NCBI GenBank assembly: GCA_959599915.1
Contig: CAUGJE010000018.1
Location: forward strand, 1 to 40,698
DNA from: an uncultured Collinsella sp.
GTDB taxonomy: Bacteria; Actinomycetota; Coriobacteriia; Coriobacteriales; Coriobacteriaceae
Direction: 5' to 3'
DNA length: 40,698 nt
Positions 1-8,077 of the stretch are shown piece by piece (positions within the stretch are counted from its first letter, which is position 1; each line of letters opens with the position of its first letter). The position numbers and the translations under genes were made by a program. The notes beneath the pieces are model-generated. The model ran no database searches and was not told the origin of the DNA. It was given only the letters and a program-made list of their open reading frames with translations.

Positions 1-12
1 CCTGCGCAAGAC

Positions 13-38
13 GAAGGCCACATTAAGTGGCCTTCTTT
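13..38 (+). terminator. Hairpin at left edge, possible terminator
   Basis: A 9-bp perfect stem (GAAGGCCAC / GTGGCCTTC) around ATTAA is followed by only three T residues. It may end a plus-strand transcript that starts left of the window. The T-run is short, so the direction and function are uncertain. Confidence 0.4.
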
Positions 39-106
39 GCGTGCGGAACTCGCGACAAACCAAAACCATCTCGTCAGCCCGGCGACCATGGGGTCCCAAG
101 GTTTTC

Positions 107-140
107 AAAAAAGCGGTCGGCGCGCAGGTGCGCCGACCGC
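107..140 (-). terminator. Intrinsic terminator of gyrBA
   Basis: On the minus strand an 11-bp perfect stem (GCGGTCGGCGC / GCGCCGACCGC) with a 6-nt loop is followed directly by six T residues. It lies about 40 bp past the gyrA stop, so it closes the gyrB-gyrA transcript. Confidence 0.9.
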
Positions 141-180
141 CGATATATGGGGTCTGATATTTTCTACCAGCTAGGGCCTC

Positions 181-2922
181 TTACTCGTCTAGGAGATCCT
201 CTGGCATGTCGTTGCCGTCGCCTAGGTCGACTGGGGCCTCTTCGGCGTCGGTTGCGGCCTCGGCGCCTTCGCCTTCGGGCTTCTCCTTGGCGGCCGTCAT
301 GCGGGCTACGGCGCAGATGCGGTCGTTGTCGTCGACGGTCATCATCTTGACGCCCTGGGTGGCGCGGCCGGTCTGGCTGATCTCGTCGGTCTTGACGCGA
401 ATGACCGTCGCGCCCTCCGTCACGATGAACAGCTCGTGCTGCGGACCCACCGTCTTCATGGCCGCGAGGTTACCCTTACGCTCGGTCATTTGGATGGTGT
501 AGACGCCCTGGCCGCCGCGATTCTGCTCCGGGTAGTCCGCAACCGGCGTGCGCTTGCCGTAGCCGCGCTCGGTGATGACGAACAGATCGCCGTTGCCGTT
601 AGTGACTTCCATGCCCAGAACGCTCACGCCGTCCTTCATACCGATACCGCGAACGCCGCTGGTATCGCGGCCGGTGGCGCGCACCTGCTCCTCGGAGAAC
701 ATGATCGCCTTGCCCGCGGTGGTGGCCAGGATAATCTTGTCGCCCTCGCGCACGCGGCGCACGTTCAGCAGCGCGTCGTCGTCACGCAGGTTGATAGCGA
801 TCAGGCCGTCGCGGCGGCTGCGGTCATATGCGCTCATCACGGTCTTCTTGACCATGCCACTCTTGGTGGCAAACATCAGGTACTCGTCGGCCGGGAACTC
901 GCGGCAGCTGATGACGCTCGCGATCTTCTCGCCCTCCTCGAAAGGCAGCAAGTTGACGATCGCGGTACCGCGCGCCTGGCGTGTACCCACCGGCAGCTCG
1001 TGCACCTTCAGGCGATAGACCTTGCCCTTGCTCGAGAAGAACAGCACGTACTCGTGCGTGGACGCGATGAACATCTCATCGATGACATCGTCCTCTTTGA
1101 GGTTGACGCCCGACACGCCCTTGCCGCCGCGCTTTTGGGCGCGGTAGGCGGCCACCGGGATACGCTTAACGTAGCCGGTGTGGGTGATGGTCACGACCAT
1201 GTCCTCGTCGGCAATGAGGTCCTCGACGTCCAGATCCTTCTCGACATGGCTGATCTCGGTGCGGCGCTTATCGCCGAACTTCTTGGAGATCTCGCGCATT
1301 TCCTCCTTGATGACGCCCAGGATCTTCTCCTCGTGCGCCAGCAGGTCCTCGTAGTAGGCGATGGCGCGGCGCAGGCCGTCCAACTCTTCCTGAATCTTGT
1401 CGCGCTCCAGGCCGGTCAGGCGGCGCAGCTTCATCTCGAGGATGGCCGTGGTCTGCTCGGGCGTAAAGCCAAAGCGCTCGATCAGGCGACTGCTGGCCTC
1501 GGAGTCGGTCTGCGAGGAGCGGATGATGCTGATGACCTCATCGATATGGTCAAGGGCCATCAGGTAGCCCTCGAGGATATGCGCGCGGGCCTGGGCCTTC
1601 TTAAGGTCGAAGCGGGTGCGGCGGGTGACGACGTCGACCTGGTGATCGATGTAGTGCTGCAGCATCTCGCGCAGGCTCAGGCATTTGGGAACGCCGTTGA
1701 CAAGCGCCAGGTTGTTGGCGCCAAAGGTCGTCTGCAGCGAGGTGTACTTGTACAGATTGTTGAGCACAACCTGTGGGATAACGCCCTTCTTGAGTTCGAT
1801 GACCAGACGGATACCCTTCTGGTTGGACTCATCGCGCATATCCGAGATACCCTCGATGCGCTTGTCGTTGACGAGCTGGGCAATCTTCTCCTGCAGGGTG
1901 CCCTTGTTGACCATGTAGGGAATCTCGGTAAAGACCAGGCGGCTGCGGCCGGTCTTGGTGGACTCCACGTGAGCCTTGGCGCGCACGGTAATGGAGCCAC
2001 GGCCGGTCTCGTAGCTCTGCTTAATACCGGCACTGCCCATGATGATGGCGCCGGTGGGGAAGTCCGGACCGGGCATGATCTGCATGAGCTCGTCGACAGT
2101 GGCGTCGGGATTATCGATCAGGTAGCAGGTTGCCTCGATCGCCTCGGTGAGGTTATGCGGGGCGATATTGGTGGCCATGCCGACGGCGATGCCCTGGCTG
2201 CCGTTGACCAGCAGGTTGGGGAAGCGCGCAGGCAGCGCCTGAGGCTCGGCGAGCGATTCGTCGTAGTTGGGCTGCCAGTCGACGGTATCCTTCTGCAAGT
2301 CACGCAGCAATTCCATGGCGGGCTTGGCCAGGCGGCTCTCGGTGTAACGCATAGCTGCCGCGCCGTCGCCGTCGATGTTACCGAAGTTGCCGTGACCGTC
2401 GATGAGCGGCGTGCGCATGGAGAACCACTGCGCCAGGCGGACCATGGCCTCATAGACCGCGAAGTCGCCATGCGGGTGGTACTTACCGATAACTTCGCCG
2501 ACCGTCCAGGCCGACTTCTTGTGTGGGCGGTTGGGGTAGATGCCGCTCTCGTTCATTGCGTACAGGATGCGGCGGTGCACCGGCTTTAAGCCGTCGCGCA
2601 CGTCCGGCAGGGCGCGCGCTGTGATGACCGACATCGAATACTCGATAAACGACTGCTTCATCTCGCGACCGAACTCCGAAATCTGGAGCTGGCCGCCATT
2701 GATATCCTCGCCGGCCGAGGCACCACGGTCGACTTCGCCAAAGCTTTCCTCGAGCTCGGCGTCGTCGTCCTCTTCCTCCTCATCATCGGCATCGGGGTTA
2801 TAGGCGTCCGGGTCGCCGTCCTCGCCCTGCTCAGCACGGGCAAGCAGGCGCTTCAGATCATCGGGCATACCGGCATCGCCGGCCTCGTCCATACCCTCGT
2901 TATTGTTGATATCGTCTGCCAC
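181..2922 (-). CDS. gyrA: DNA gyrase subunit A
   Basis: Breakage-reunion subunit of DNA gyrase, which introduces negative supercoils together with GyrB. The product has 913 residues. The start is GTG with an AGGAGG ribosome site 4-9 bases upstream. The catalytic tyrosine is Y193 in AAMRYTESRLAK. The quinolone-resistance region reads HPHGDFAVYE (about 149-158). The C-terminal beta-pinwheel has a GyrA box, QKRGGKG, and the tail is acidic. Two things are odd. Residues 1-80 form a very acidic extension (runs of D and E at 46-58) that places the canonical start of the family about 60 residues later than in E. coli GyrA. The position equivalent to E. coli Ser83 is Phe (F154). The gene starts 11 bases after the gyrB stop, so the two are co-transcribed. 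Confidence 0.98.
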   Translation of the reverse strand: MADDINNNEGMDEAGDAGMPDDLKRLLARAEQGEDGDPDAYNPDADDEEEEDDDAELEESFGEVDRGASAGEDINGGQLQISEFGREMKQSFIEYSMSVITARALPDVRDGLKPVHRRILYAMNESGIYPNRPHKKSAWTVGEVIGKYHPHGDFAVYEAMVRLAQWFSMRTPLIDGHGNFGNIDGDGAAAMRYTESRLAKPAMELLRDLQKDTVDWQPNYDESLAEPQALPARFPNLLVNGSQGIAVGMATNIAPHNLTEAIEATCYLIDNPDATVDELMQIMPGPDFPTGAIIMGSAGIKQSYETGRGSITVRAKAHVESTKTGRSRLVFTEIPYMVNKGTLQEKIAQLVNDKRIEGISDMRDESNQKGIRLVIELKKGVIPQVVLNNLYKYTSLQTTFGANNLALVNGVPKCLSLREMLQHYIDHQVDVVTRRTRFDLKKAQARAHILEGYLMALDHIDEVISIIRSSQTDSEASSRLIERFGFTPEQTTAILEMKLRRLTGLERDKIQEELDGLRRAIAYYEDLLAHEEKILGVIKEEMREISKKFGDKRRTEISHVEKDLDVEDLIADEDMVVTITHTGYVKRIPVAAYRAQKRGGKGVSGVNLKEDDVIDEMFIASTHEYVLFFSSKGKVYRLKVHELPVGTRQARGTAIVNLLPFEEGEKIASVISCREFPADEYLMFATKSGMVKKTVMSAYDRSRRDGLIAINLRDDDALLNVRRVREGDKIILATTAGKAIMFSEEQVRATGRDTSGVRGIGMKDGVSVLGMEVTNGNGDLFVITERGYGKRTPVADYPEQNRGGQGVYTIQMTERKGNLAAMKTVGPQHELFIVTEGATVIRVKTDEISQTGRATQGVKMMTVDDNDRICAVARMTAAKEKPEGEGAEAATDAEEAPVDLGDGNDMPEDLLDE

Positions 2923-2933
2923 GTTACCTCCTC

Positions 2934-4964
2934 TTAAGCATCAAGGAAACGCGCGTCATGCGCATGTTTTTCAATGTACTCGCGGCGATAGCCGACCTCG
3001 GAACCCATCAGCTCGCGCACGGCACGGTCCGCCACCACGGCGTCCTCGATCGACACGCGCTGCAGGATGCGGGTCTTGGGATCCATCGTCGTCGAGGCAA
3101 GCTGCTTGGGGTCCATCTCGCCCAGGCCCTTGTAGCGCTGGACGGTATAGCCCTTGCGCTTTTTGGTGATCTTGCCGTCCTTGGCCTTGCCGTCCTCGTC
3201 GTTGTCGTCGGGGTTCAGGCCAAGACTCTGGATGGTGTCGCGCAGGATCTCGTCTTCGGGCTGGCGGCCGTTGGGATACACGTAGTGGATCTTGTTGCGC
3301 ACCTTAATGCCAAAGATGGGCGGGCAGGCAACATAGACGTAGCCGGCATCGATCAGCGGACGCATGTACTTGTAGAAGAACGTCAGCAGCAGGATGCGGA
3401 TATGCGCACCGTCGACGTCTGCATCGGTCATGATGATGATCTTGTGGTAGCGCGCCTTGGTGATATCGAAGTCGCCGCCGTCGCCGGCACTCGTCGTGAC
3501 ACCGCAGCCGATCGCGGTAATCAGCGACTGGATGGTGTCGCTCGAGAACGCGCGATGGTCACCAACGCGTTCGACGTTCAGAATCTTGCCGCGCAGGGGC
3601 AGAATCGCCTGGATGTCTCGGCGACGGCCGTCCTTGGCCGAACCGCCTGCCGAGTCACCCTCTACGATGAAGAGCTCGGTCAGCTCGGCATCGCGCACCG
3701 AGCAGTCAGCGAGCTTACCGGGCAGGGACGCCGTCTCGAGCAGGCTCTTGCGGCGGGTCGCCTCGCGCGCCTTGCGGGCGGCGTTGCGCGCCTTGCAGGC
3801 CTGCTGCGCCTTCTTGACGATCTCGCGAGCGGGCTTAGGGTGCTCCTCGAGGTAATCGGCAAGGCCGTCGGTCACGATCTTGAGCGTGAGCGCGCGCATA
3901 TAGGAGCTGCCGAGCTTGGCCTTGGTCTGGCCCTCAAACTGCGGATCGGGCAGCTTGACCGAGATAACGGCCGAAAGGCCCTCGCGCACATCGTCGCCGG
4001 TCAGGTTGGCGTCTTTTTCCTTGAGCAGGTTCTGCTTGCGCGCGTAATCGTTGATCACGCGGGTGAGCGCGGTGCGGAAGCCCTCAAGGTGCATGCCGCC
4101 CTCGGGAGTGTAGATGTCGTTGGCAAACGACATGACGTTCTCGCCGTAGCCGCTATTCCACTGCAGGGAAACCTCGACCTCGCCCATCTTGGCCACAGGC
4201 GCGTCCGGGTCCGATTTGCCCTCGATGTAGATGGGCTCCTTGAAGGCCTCGGGGACGTCCTTGCCCTCGTTGAGGAACTTGACGAAGTCGATAATGCCGC
4301 CCTCGTAGCAAAACTCCTCCACATGGGGAGTCGCCTCGCGCTCGTCGGTCAGCACGATTTTGAGGTTCTTATTGAGGAACGCCGTCTCCTGCAGACGGTT
4401 GTGCAGCGTATCGAAATCGTAGATGCAGGTCTCGAAGATCTCGTCGTCGGGCCAGAAGGTAACGGTGGTGCCCGTCGAATCCGAGGTGCCCACGACCTCC
4501 ATCTTCTTGACGGTCTTGCCGCGCGAGAACTCCATCTCGTAGGTGTTGCCATCGCGACGAACCTGAACGACCACGCGCTTGGACAGTGCGTTGACGACGG
4601 AGATGCCCACGCCGTGCAGGCCGCCCGAGACCTTATAGGCCGAGTTATCGAACTTACCGCCGGCGTGCAAGATCGTCATGACGACCTCGAGCGTCGGGAT
4701 CTTTTTAACAGGGTGCTCGTCGACGGGGATGCCGCGCCCGTTGTCGACGACCGTGATGGAGTTGTCGGCGTGGACCGTCACCTGGATCTCGGTGCAGAAA
4801 CCGGCCATGGCCTCGTCGACGGAGTTGTCAACGATCTCCCACACCAGGTGATGCAGACCGCTGGCGCTCGTCGAGCCGATATACATGCCCGGGCGCTTAC
4901 GAACGGCCTCGAGACCTTCGAGAATCTTAATCTCGCCGCCATCGTAATCGTTTTCGTTTGCCAC
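2934..4964 (-). CDS. gyrB: DNA gyrase subunit B
   Basis: ATPase subunit of DNA gyrase, 676 residues. The GHKL ATPase domain shows the N-box EIVDNSVDEA (43-52), DNGRGIP (74-80) and GGLHGVG (114-120). The TOPRIM domain has EGDSAGGSA (435-443) and the acidic triad DADVD (514-518). The C-terminal tail has RYKGLGEMDP. I chose the GTG at 4964, because AAGGAGG lies 4 bases upstream. A longer in-frame TTG start at 4982 would read through that ribosome site and is unlikely. An intrinsic terminator separates this gene from dciA, so gyrBA probably has its own promoter in 4983-5013, although I see no convincing one. Confidence 0.98.
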   Translation of the reverse strand: MANENDYDGGEIKILEGLEAVRKRPGMYIGSTSASGLHHLVWEIVDNSVDEAMAGFCTEIQVTVHADNSITVVDNGRGIPVDEHPVKKIPTLEVVMTILHAGGKFDNSAYKVSGGLHGVGISVVNALSKRVVVQVRRDGNTYEMEFSRGKTVKKMEVVGTSDSTGTTVTFWPDDEIFETCIYDFDTLHNRLQETAFLNKNLKIVLTDEREATPHVEEFCYEGGIIDFVKFLNEGKDVPEAFKEPIYIEGKSDPDAPVAKMGEVEVSLQWNSGYGENVMSFANDIYTPEGGMHLEGFRTALTRVINDYARKQNLLKEKDANLTGDDVREGLSAVISVKLPDPQFEGQTKAKLGSSYMRALTLKIVTDGLADYLEEHPKPAREIVKKAQQACKARNAARKAREATRRKSLLETASLPGKLADCSVRDAELTELFIVEGDSAGGSAKDGRRRDIQAILPLRGKILNVERVGDHRAFSSDTIQSLITAIGCGVTTSAGDGGDFDITKARYHKIIIMTDADVDGAHIRILLLTFFYKYMRPLIDAGYVYVACPPIFGIKVRNKIHYVYPNGRQPEDEILRDTIQSLGLNPDDNDEDGKAKDGKITKKRKGYTVQRYKGLGEMDPKQLASTTMDPKTRILQRVSIEDAVVADRAVRELMGSEVGYRREYIEKHAHDARFLDA

Positions 4965-5013
4965 ACGTCCTCCTTCAGTCAAGAAAATGTGTACAGCCTT
5001 ACTAGTTTATCGT

Positions 5014-5043
5014 AAAAAAATACCCTCGGGAACGAGGGTATTT
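5014..5043 (-). terminator. Intrinsic terminator of dnaN-recF-dciA
   Basis: On the minus strand the stem ATACCCTCG / CGAGGGTAT with a short TTCC loop is followed by seven T residues. It begins about 30 bases after the dciA stop and ends the dnaN-recF-dciA transcript ahead of gyrB. Confidence 0.9.
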
Positions 5044-5069
5044 GGCTCTACAAGGCCACCAGATGCGAT

Positions 5070-5633
5070 TTAAGGCTCTTTTTTGCTTTGCACGCCCTTG
5101 GCCCACTCGGCACTGGCTCTCATGGCGTTCTCGAGGGCCTCGCGCAGTTTTTGGTCTTCGATGGGCGCCACTTGGCGCTCAATCTCGGTGCGCTCGTCCT
5201 CACTTAGGTCGGCGCGCGGAGCCGGCGGGCGCTCGGTCGTCGCCGGGCGCAGACGCTCCTTGGCGGCGGGTGGCGTGTGACCGTGCGCAGTGGTTTTGAA
5301 CACCAGGCCGTCCACATGCGCACCGGCGCGCTCCATGCGCGCGCGGATGATCTCGCGCAGCAGCGTCATTTCCTGCGTCCACGAGGGCGAGTCGAGATAT
5401 ACCAGCAGCTCATTGGACTCGGGCAGGTAGCGCAGGCCCGTCACATGCCGCCCCTCGCGCGTGCCCGAGCACACCGCGTTCCACGCGCGATAGACCGCGC
5501 GCGACTCCTCGGCGGCCTCCATCTGCGCACGGCGCTCAGGGGTCGCAGCCGCCAGGATGCGCTGGCGCTCTGCGTTCAAAAAGCCACTGAAGGCGACCGT
5601 CTCGCTCTCGCGCTCGTAATTAGCACGTCTCAC
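5070..5633 (-). CDS. dciA: DUF721 / DciA-type helicase loader
   Basis: A DUF721 protein of 187 residues. Members of this family (DciA) load the replicative helicase DnaB in bacteria that lack DnaC or DnaI. The core matches the family pattern: a tryptophan near 50 (YRAWNAVC), then HVTGLRYL, a strand ELLVYLDS, and SWTQEM leading into a helix of arginines (REIIRARM). The C-terminal 80 residues are low-complexity and charged. The position supports the call: Mycobacterium has its DciA gene in exactly this slot between recF and gyrB. It starts with GTG inside the end of recF (14-base overlap), so it is probably translationally coupled. The family is clear; the loading role comes from homologues. 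Confidence 0.85.
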   Translation of the reverse strand: MRRANYERESETVAFSGFLNAERQRILAAATPERRAQMEAAEESRAVYRAWNAVCSGTREGRHVTGLRYLPESNELLVYLDSPSWTQEMTLLREIIRARMERAGAHVDGLVFKTTAHGHTPPAAKERLRPATTERPPAPRADLSEDERTEIERQVAPIEDQKLREALENAMRASAEWAKGVQSKKEP

Positions 5634-6726
5634 CCATGCTCACCACCTTGGCTCGATCAAGCAGGTCATCAGTAAAGTACCCCAGGTTGGTCGTGGTTAT
5701 GACCGTCTGGATATCATCGCCGATCAGCCGCAGGAAAGCGCCGCGACGCTCGCCGTCGAGCTCGCTCATCACGTCGTCCAAAAGCAGCAGTGGGGCGGTG
5801 CCCAGGACATCGCGAGCCACGGCAACCTCGGCCACCTTCCAGGACAGCACCAGCGTGCGCTGCTGTCCTTGGCTGGCAAATGAACGGGCGGAGCGACCCG
5901 CCACGGTAAACTCAATCTCGTCGCGATGCGGTCCCACCAACGTCACGCCGCGGCGAATTTCCTCGTCGGCATGCTCGTCAAGGGCGGCCAGCATGCGCTC
6001 GTACGCCCAACCCTTCAGCTCTTCGCGATCCTCGACCTGGGGCAAAGCCCCCAGCGTGGACGCATAGGTCACGTTGGCGGCCTCACCTGACGCTACTTGC
6101 CCGTAGGCAGTGTGCACATGGCCCGCCAGCCGGTCGAGCAGAGCCAACCGGTGCACGAGCAGGGCCGAGCCCGCGCGGGCAATCGAATCGTTCCACGCGC
6201 CGAGCATCTCGCGGCAGCACCAGGTCTCCTTGAGCAAGGCGTTACGCTGGGTCACGCAGCGCCCATAGGTGCTCGCAAGATCGGCATAGCGTGCGCTCAG
6301 TTGCATGCCAAAGTCATCGAGGGCGGCGCGGCGCACACTGGCGCCACGCTTAACCATGTCCAGATGGTCGGGGCAAAACAGCACGCTCGGAAGAACCCCG
6401 CGCACACCGGCGGCAGAGCATCTCTTGCCGTTGCGGCTAAACGAGCGCTTACCGTCCTCCGCGCTCAATCCCATATCAAGCACGCGGCCGTCGCCCTCGA
6501 GCCTCAGCTCGATCTTGCACGAGCCCACGCCGTCATGGACGAGCTCGGCTGCGGTCGGATGCCTAAACGAGGCGCCGCTCGTCAGCAGCTGCAGCGCCTC
6601 TATGAGATTGGTCTTTCCCACCGCGTTGGGTCCCGCAAGTATCGTCACGCCCTCGTCCAGGGCAAGGTGATAGCTATCGAAGCTGCGGTAGTGTGCGACG
6701 GAAAGATCGCGGGCGAACATGGTCAT
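5620..6726 (-). CDS. recF: DNA replication and repair protein RecF
   Basis: SMC-like ATPase that acts with RecO and RecR to load RecA at gapped DNA and stalled forks. It has 368 residues, the normal length. The Walker A motif is GPNAVGKT (32-39), the ABC-type signature is FASQGQQRTLVLSWK, and Walker B is PLLLLDDVMSELD. The start is ambiguous between two ATG codons two residues apart (6726 or 6720). Neither has a clear Shine-Dalgarno sequence. The gene begins 9 bases after the dnaN stop, so re-initiation after dnaN is likely. Confidence 0.96.
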   Translation of the reverse strand: MTMFARDLSVAHYRSFDSYHLALDEGVTILAGPNAVGKTNLIEALQLLTSGASFRHPTAAELVHDGVGSCKIELRLEGDGRVLDMGLSAEDGKRSFSRNGKRCSAAGVRGVLPSVLFCPDHLDMVKRGASVRRAALDDFGMQLSARYADLASTYGRCVTQRNALLKETWCCREMLGAWNDSIARAGSALLVHRLALLDRLAGHVHTAYGQVASGEAANVTYASTLGALPQVEDREELKGWAYERMLAALDEHADEEIRRGVTLVGPHRDEIEFTVAGRSARSFASQGQQRTLVLSWKVAEVAVARDVLGTAPLLLLDDVMSELDGERRGAFLRLIGDDIQTVITTTNLGYFTDDLLDRAKVVSMGETC

Positions 6727-6735
6727 GGCGCAGTG

Positions 6736-7839
6736 CTAGATGCGGACCGGCATGACCAGGTACAGGTAGTTGATCTTGTCGTAGGACTTGAAGATGCCCG
6801 CCTGCGAGTAGCTCTTGAGCTCCAGCGTGATCTCCTTCTCCTTGGACAGGGCATTGAGGCAGCCGAAGATGTAGTGGTAGTTGAAGGCGATGGTACCCGA
6901 CTCGCCCTCGGCCCCGACATCGATCGTCTCCTGCGCAAGGTCCTGGTCATTGGAAATGGAGGACAGGCCCATCTGCCCGTTCTCGACATCGATCTCGAAC
7001 TTGACGGCGGGGTTGGCGCTCGCGATAACGGCCACGCGCTTGAGGGCGGCGTTAAAGGCGGCGACGTCGATCTTGACGCTCGTCACGCACGAATCGGGGA
7101 TGAGCTGCTTGTAGTTGGGGTACACGCCCTCGATGCGACGCGACACGTAGGTGGTGTTGCCGGCCTCGAAGACGACCTGGGTGTCGGTAGCCCCGATCAT
7201 GATGGTCGCCTGGCTGGCCATGATGTTCAGCGCGTCGTTAAAGGCGTCAGCCGGAACGTTGAGCTCAAAGGAGCCCTCGAGGGTCGAGGTCTCGACCTGC
7301 GTATCGCACACGGCCAAGCGGAAGGAATCGGTCGCTACCAGGCGTACGGTGTTGTTCTCGACCTTCATGTGCACGCCGCCCAGGATGGGGCGAGCCTTGT
7401 CGGTCGAGGTGACGCGCCACACGCGGCCGACCATTTCGGACAAGACATCGGTCGGCAGCTCCACGGCACTCTCGATGGCATAGGCCGGAAACTCGGGGAA
7501 GTCATTGGCATCGAGCGTGTTCAGGCGGAAAGAGCTCTTCTCGCAACCAATCAGCACCTGGCGCTCGGACAGCTCAAAGGTGACCGGGGCATCGGGGAGG
7601 GTCTTGGTGATATTGGAGAGCATCTTACAGGGGATAACCATCTCGCCCTCTTCTTCGACATGCGCCGCGATGCGATGACGGATCGAGATGGTGTAGTTAG
7701 AGGTCTGGAATTCCAAGATGCCGTCTTGCGCCTTGACGAGCACGCCCGACAGGATGGGAAGGGTGGATGCCGAAGCGACACCCTTCATAACGACGCCGAT
7801 GGCTTGTGTAAGCGAGCTCTGGCTGACGGTGAACTTCAT
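6736..7839 (-). CDS. dnaN: DNA polymerase III sliding clamp (beta)
   Basis: Ring-shaped processivity clamp of 367 residues with the three-domain clamp fold. Family landmarks include the start MKFTVSQSSLTQAI, the segment ATDSFRLAV near the middle, and the C-terminal YLVMPVRI that forms part of the peptide-binding pocket. The ATG at 7839 has AGAAAGG about 8-10 bases upstream. It heads the dnaN-recF-dciA transcript and is separated from dnaA by a 238-bp candidate origin segment. Confidence 0.98.
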   Translation of the reverse strand: MKFTVSQSSLTQAIGVVMKGVASASTLPILSGVLVKAQDGILEFQTSNYTISIRHRIAAHVEEEGEMVIPCKMLSNITKTLPDAPVTFELSERQVLIGCEKSSFRLNTLDANDFPEFPAYAIESAVELPTDVLSEMVGRVWRVTSTDKARPILGGVHMKVENNTVRLVATDSFRLAVCDTQVETSTLEGSFELNVPADAFNDALNIMASQATIMIGATDTQVVFEAGNTTYVSRRIEGVYPNYKQLIPDSCVTSVKIDVAAFNAALKRVAVIASANPAVKFEIDVENGQMGLSSISNDQDLAQETIDVGAEGESGTIAFNYHYIFGCLNALSKEKEITLELKSYSQAGIFKSYDKINYLYLVMPVRI

Positions 7840-7871
7840 CTTTTAATACCTTTCTATAGATATAAATATCT

Positions 7872-7886
7872 TAATAATAGTAATAG
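7872..7886 (+). other. DnaA-trio-like repeat
   Basis: Five consecutive trinucleotides, TAA TAA TAG TAA TAG, sit inside the AT-rich part of the dnaN-dnaA gap. A DnaA-box-like word, TGTTGATTA, lies 12 bases to their 3' side. In Bacillus, repeats of this kind guide the DnaA filament onto single-stranded DNA at the unwinding site. Confidence 0.5.
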
Positions 7887-8051
7887 CACTGACGAAACTG
7901 TTGATTACTCCCAAAGACGCAGGTCAGACCCAGAAAGAGAATCGACATCAACCTGTGTGCAACAGGGGTGGTTTTCCACGTTCAAAACCTGCGCAAAACT
8001 TTTCATCACCGCGGGTTGGGTTTTAGACACCTTATGCCCGTGGTTTCGACA

Positions 8052-8065
8052 AGTTTTCAACAGGT
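8052..8065 (-). other. DnaA-box-like 14-mer, copy 3
   Basis: Reads ACCTGTTGAAAACT on the minus strand, identical to two plus-strand copies at 11252 and 11305. The core TGTTGAAAA matches the E. coli DnaA box TGTGGATAA at 7 of 9 positions. It lies 13 bp past the dnaA stop. Confidence 0.6.
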
Positions 8066-8077
8066 GTCTCTATTTCC

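Larger units (their letters stand above)
7840..8077. other. Candidate oriC part 2 (dnaN-dnaA gap)
   Basis: A non-coding 238-bp gap. The half next to dnaN (7845-7910) is strongly AT-rich, as expected of an unwinding element, and holds the run TAATAATAGTAATAG (7872-7886), which resembles DnaA-trios. DnaA-box-like words are TGTTGATTA (7899-7907), TTTTCCACG (7972-7980) and TTTTCAACA (8054-8062). The last lies in a 14-bp word that is repeated in the rpmH-side gap. The origin assignment is inferred from gene order and these motifs. Confidence 0.65.

Noticed and set aside
436..2589. 717-residue open frame antisense to gyrA
   Set aside because: High-GC codon bias opens the opposite frame. gyrA is certain here, and the antisense product is Leu/Val/Ala/Asp-rich with no motif or ribosome site.
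2958..5015. 685-residue open frame antisense to gyrB
   Set aside because: Same shadow effect; it runs through the terminator and the gyrB start region.
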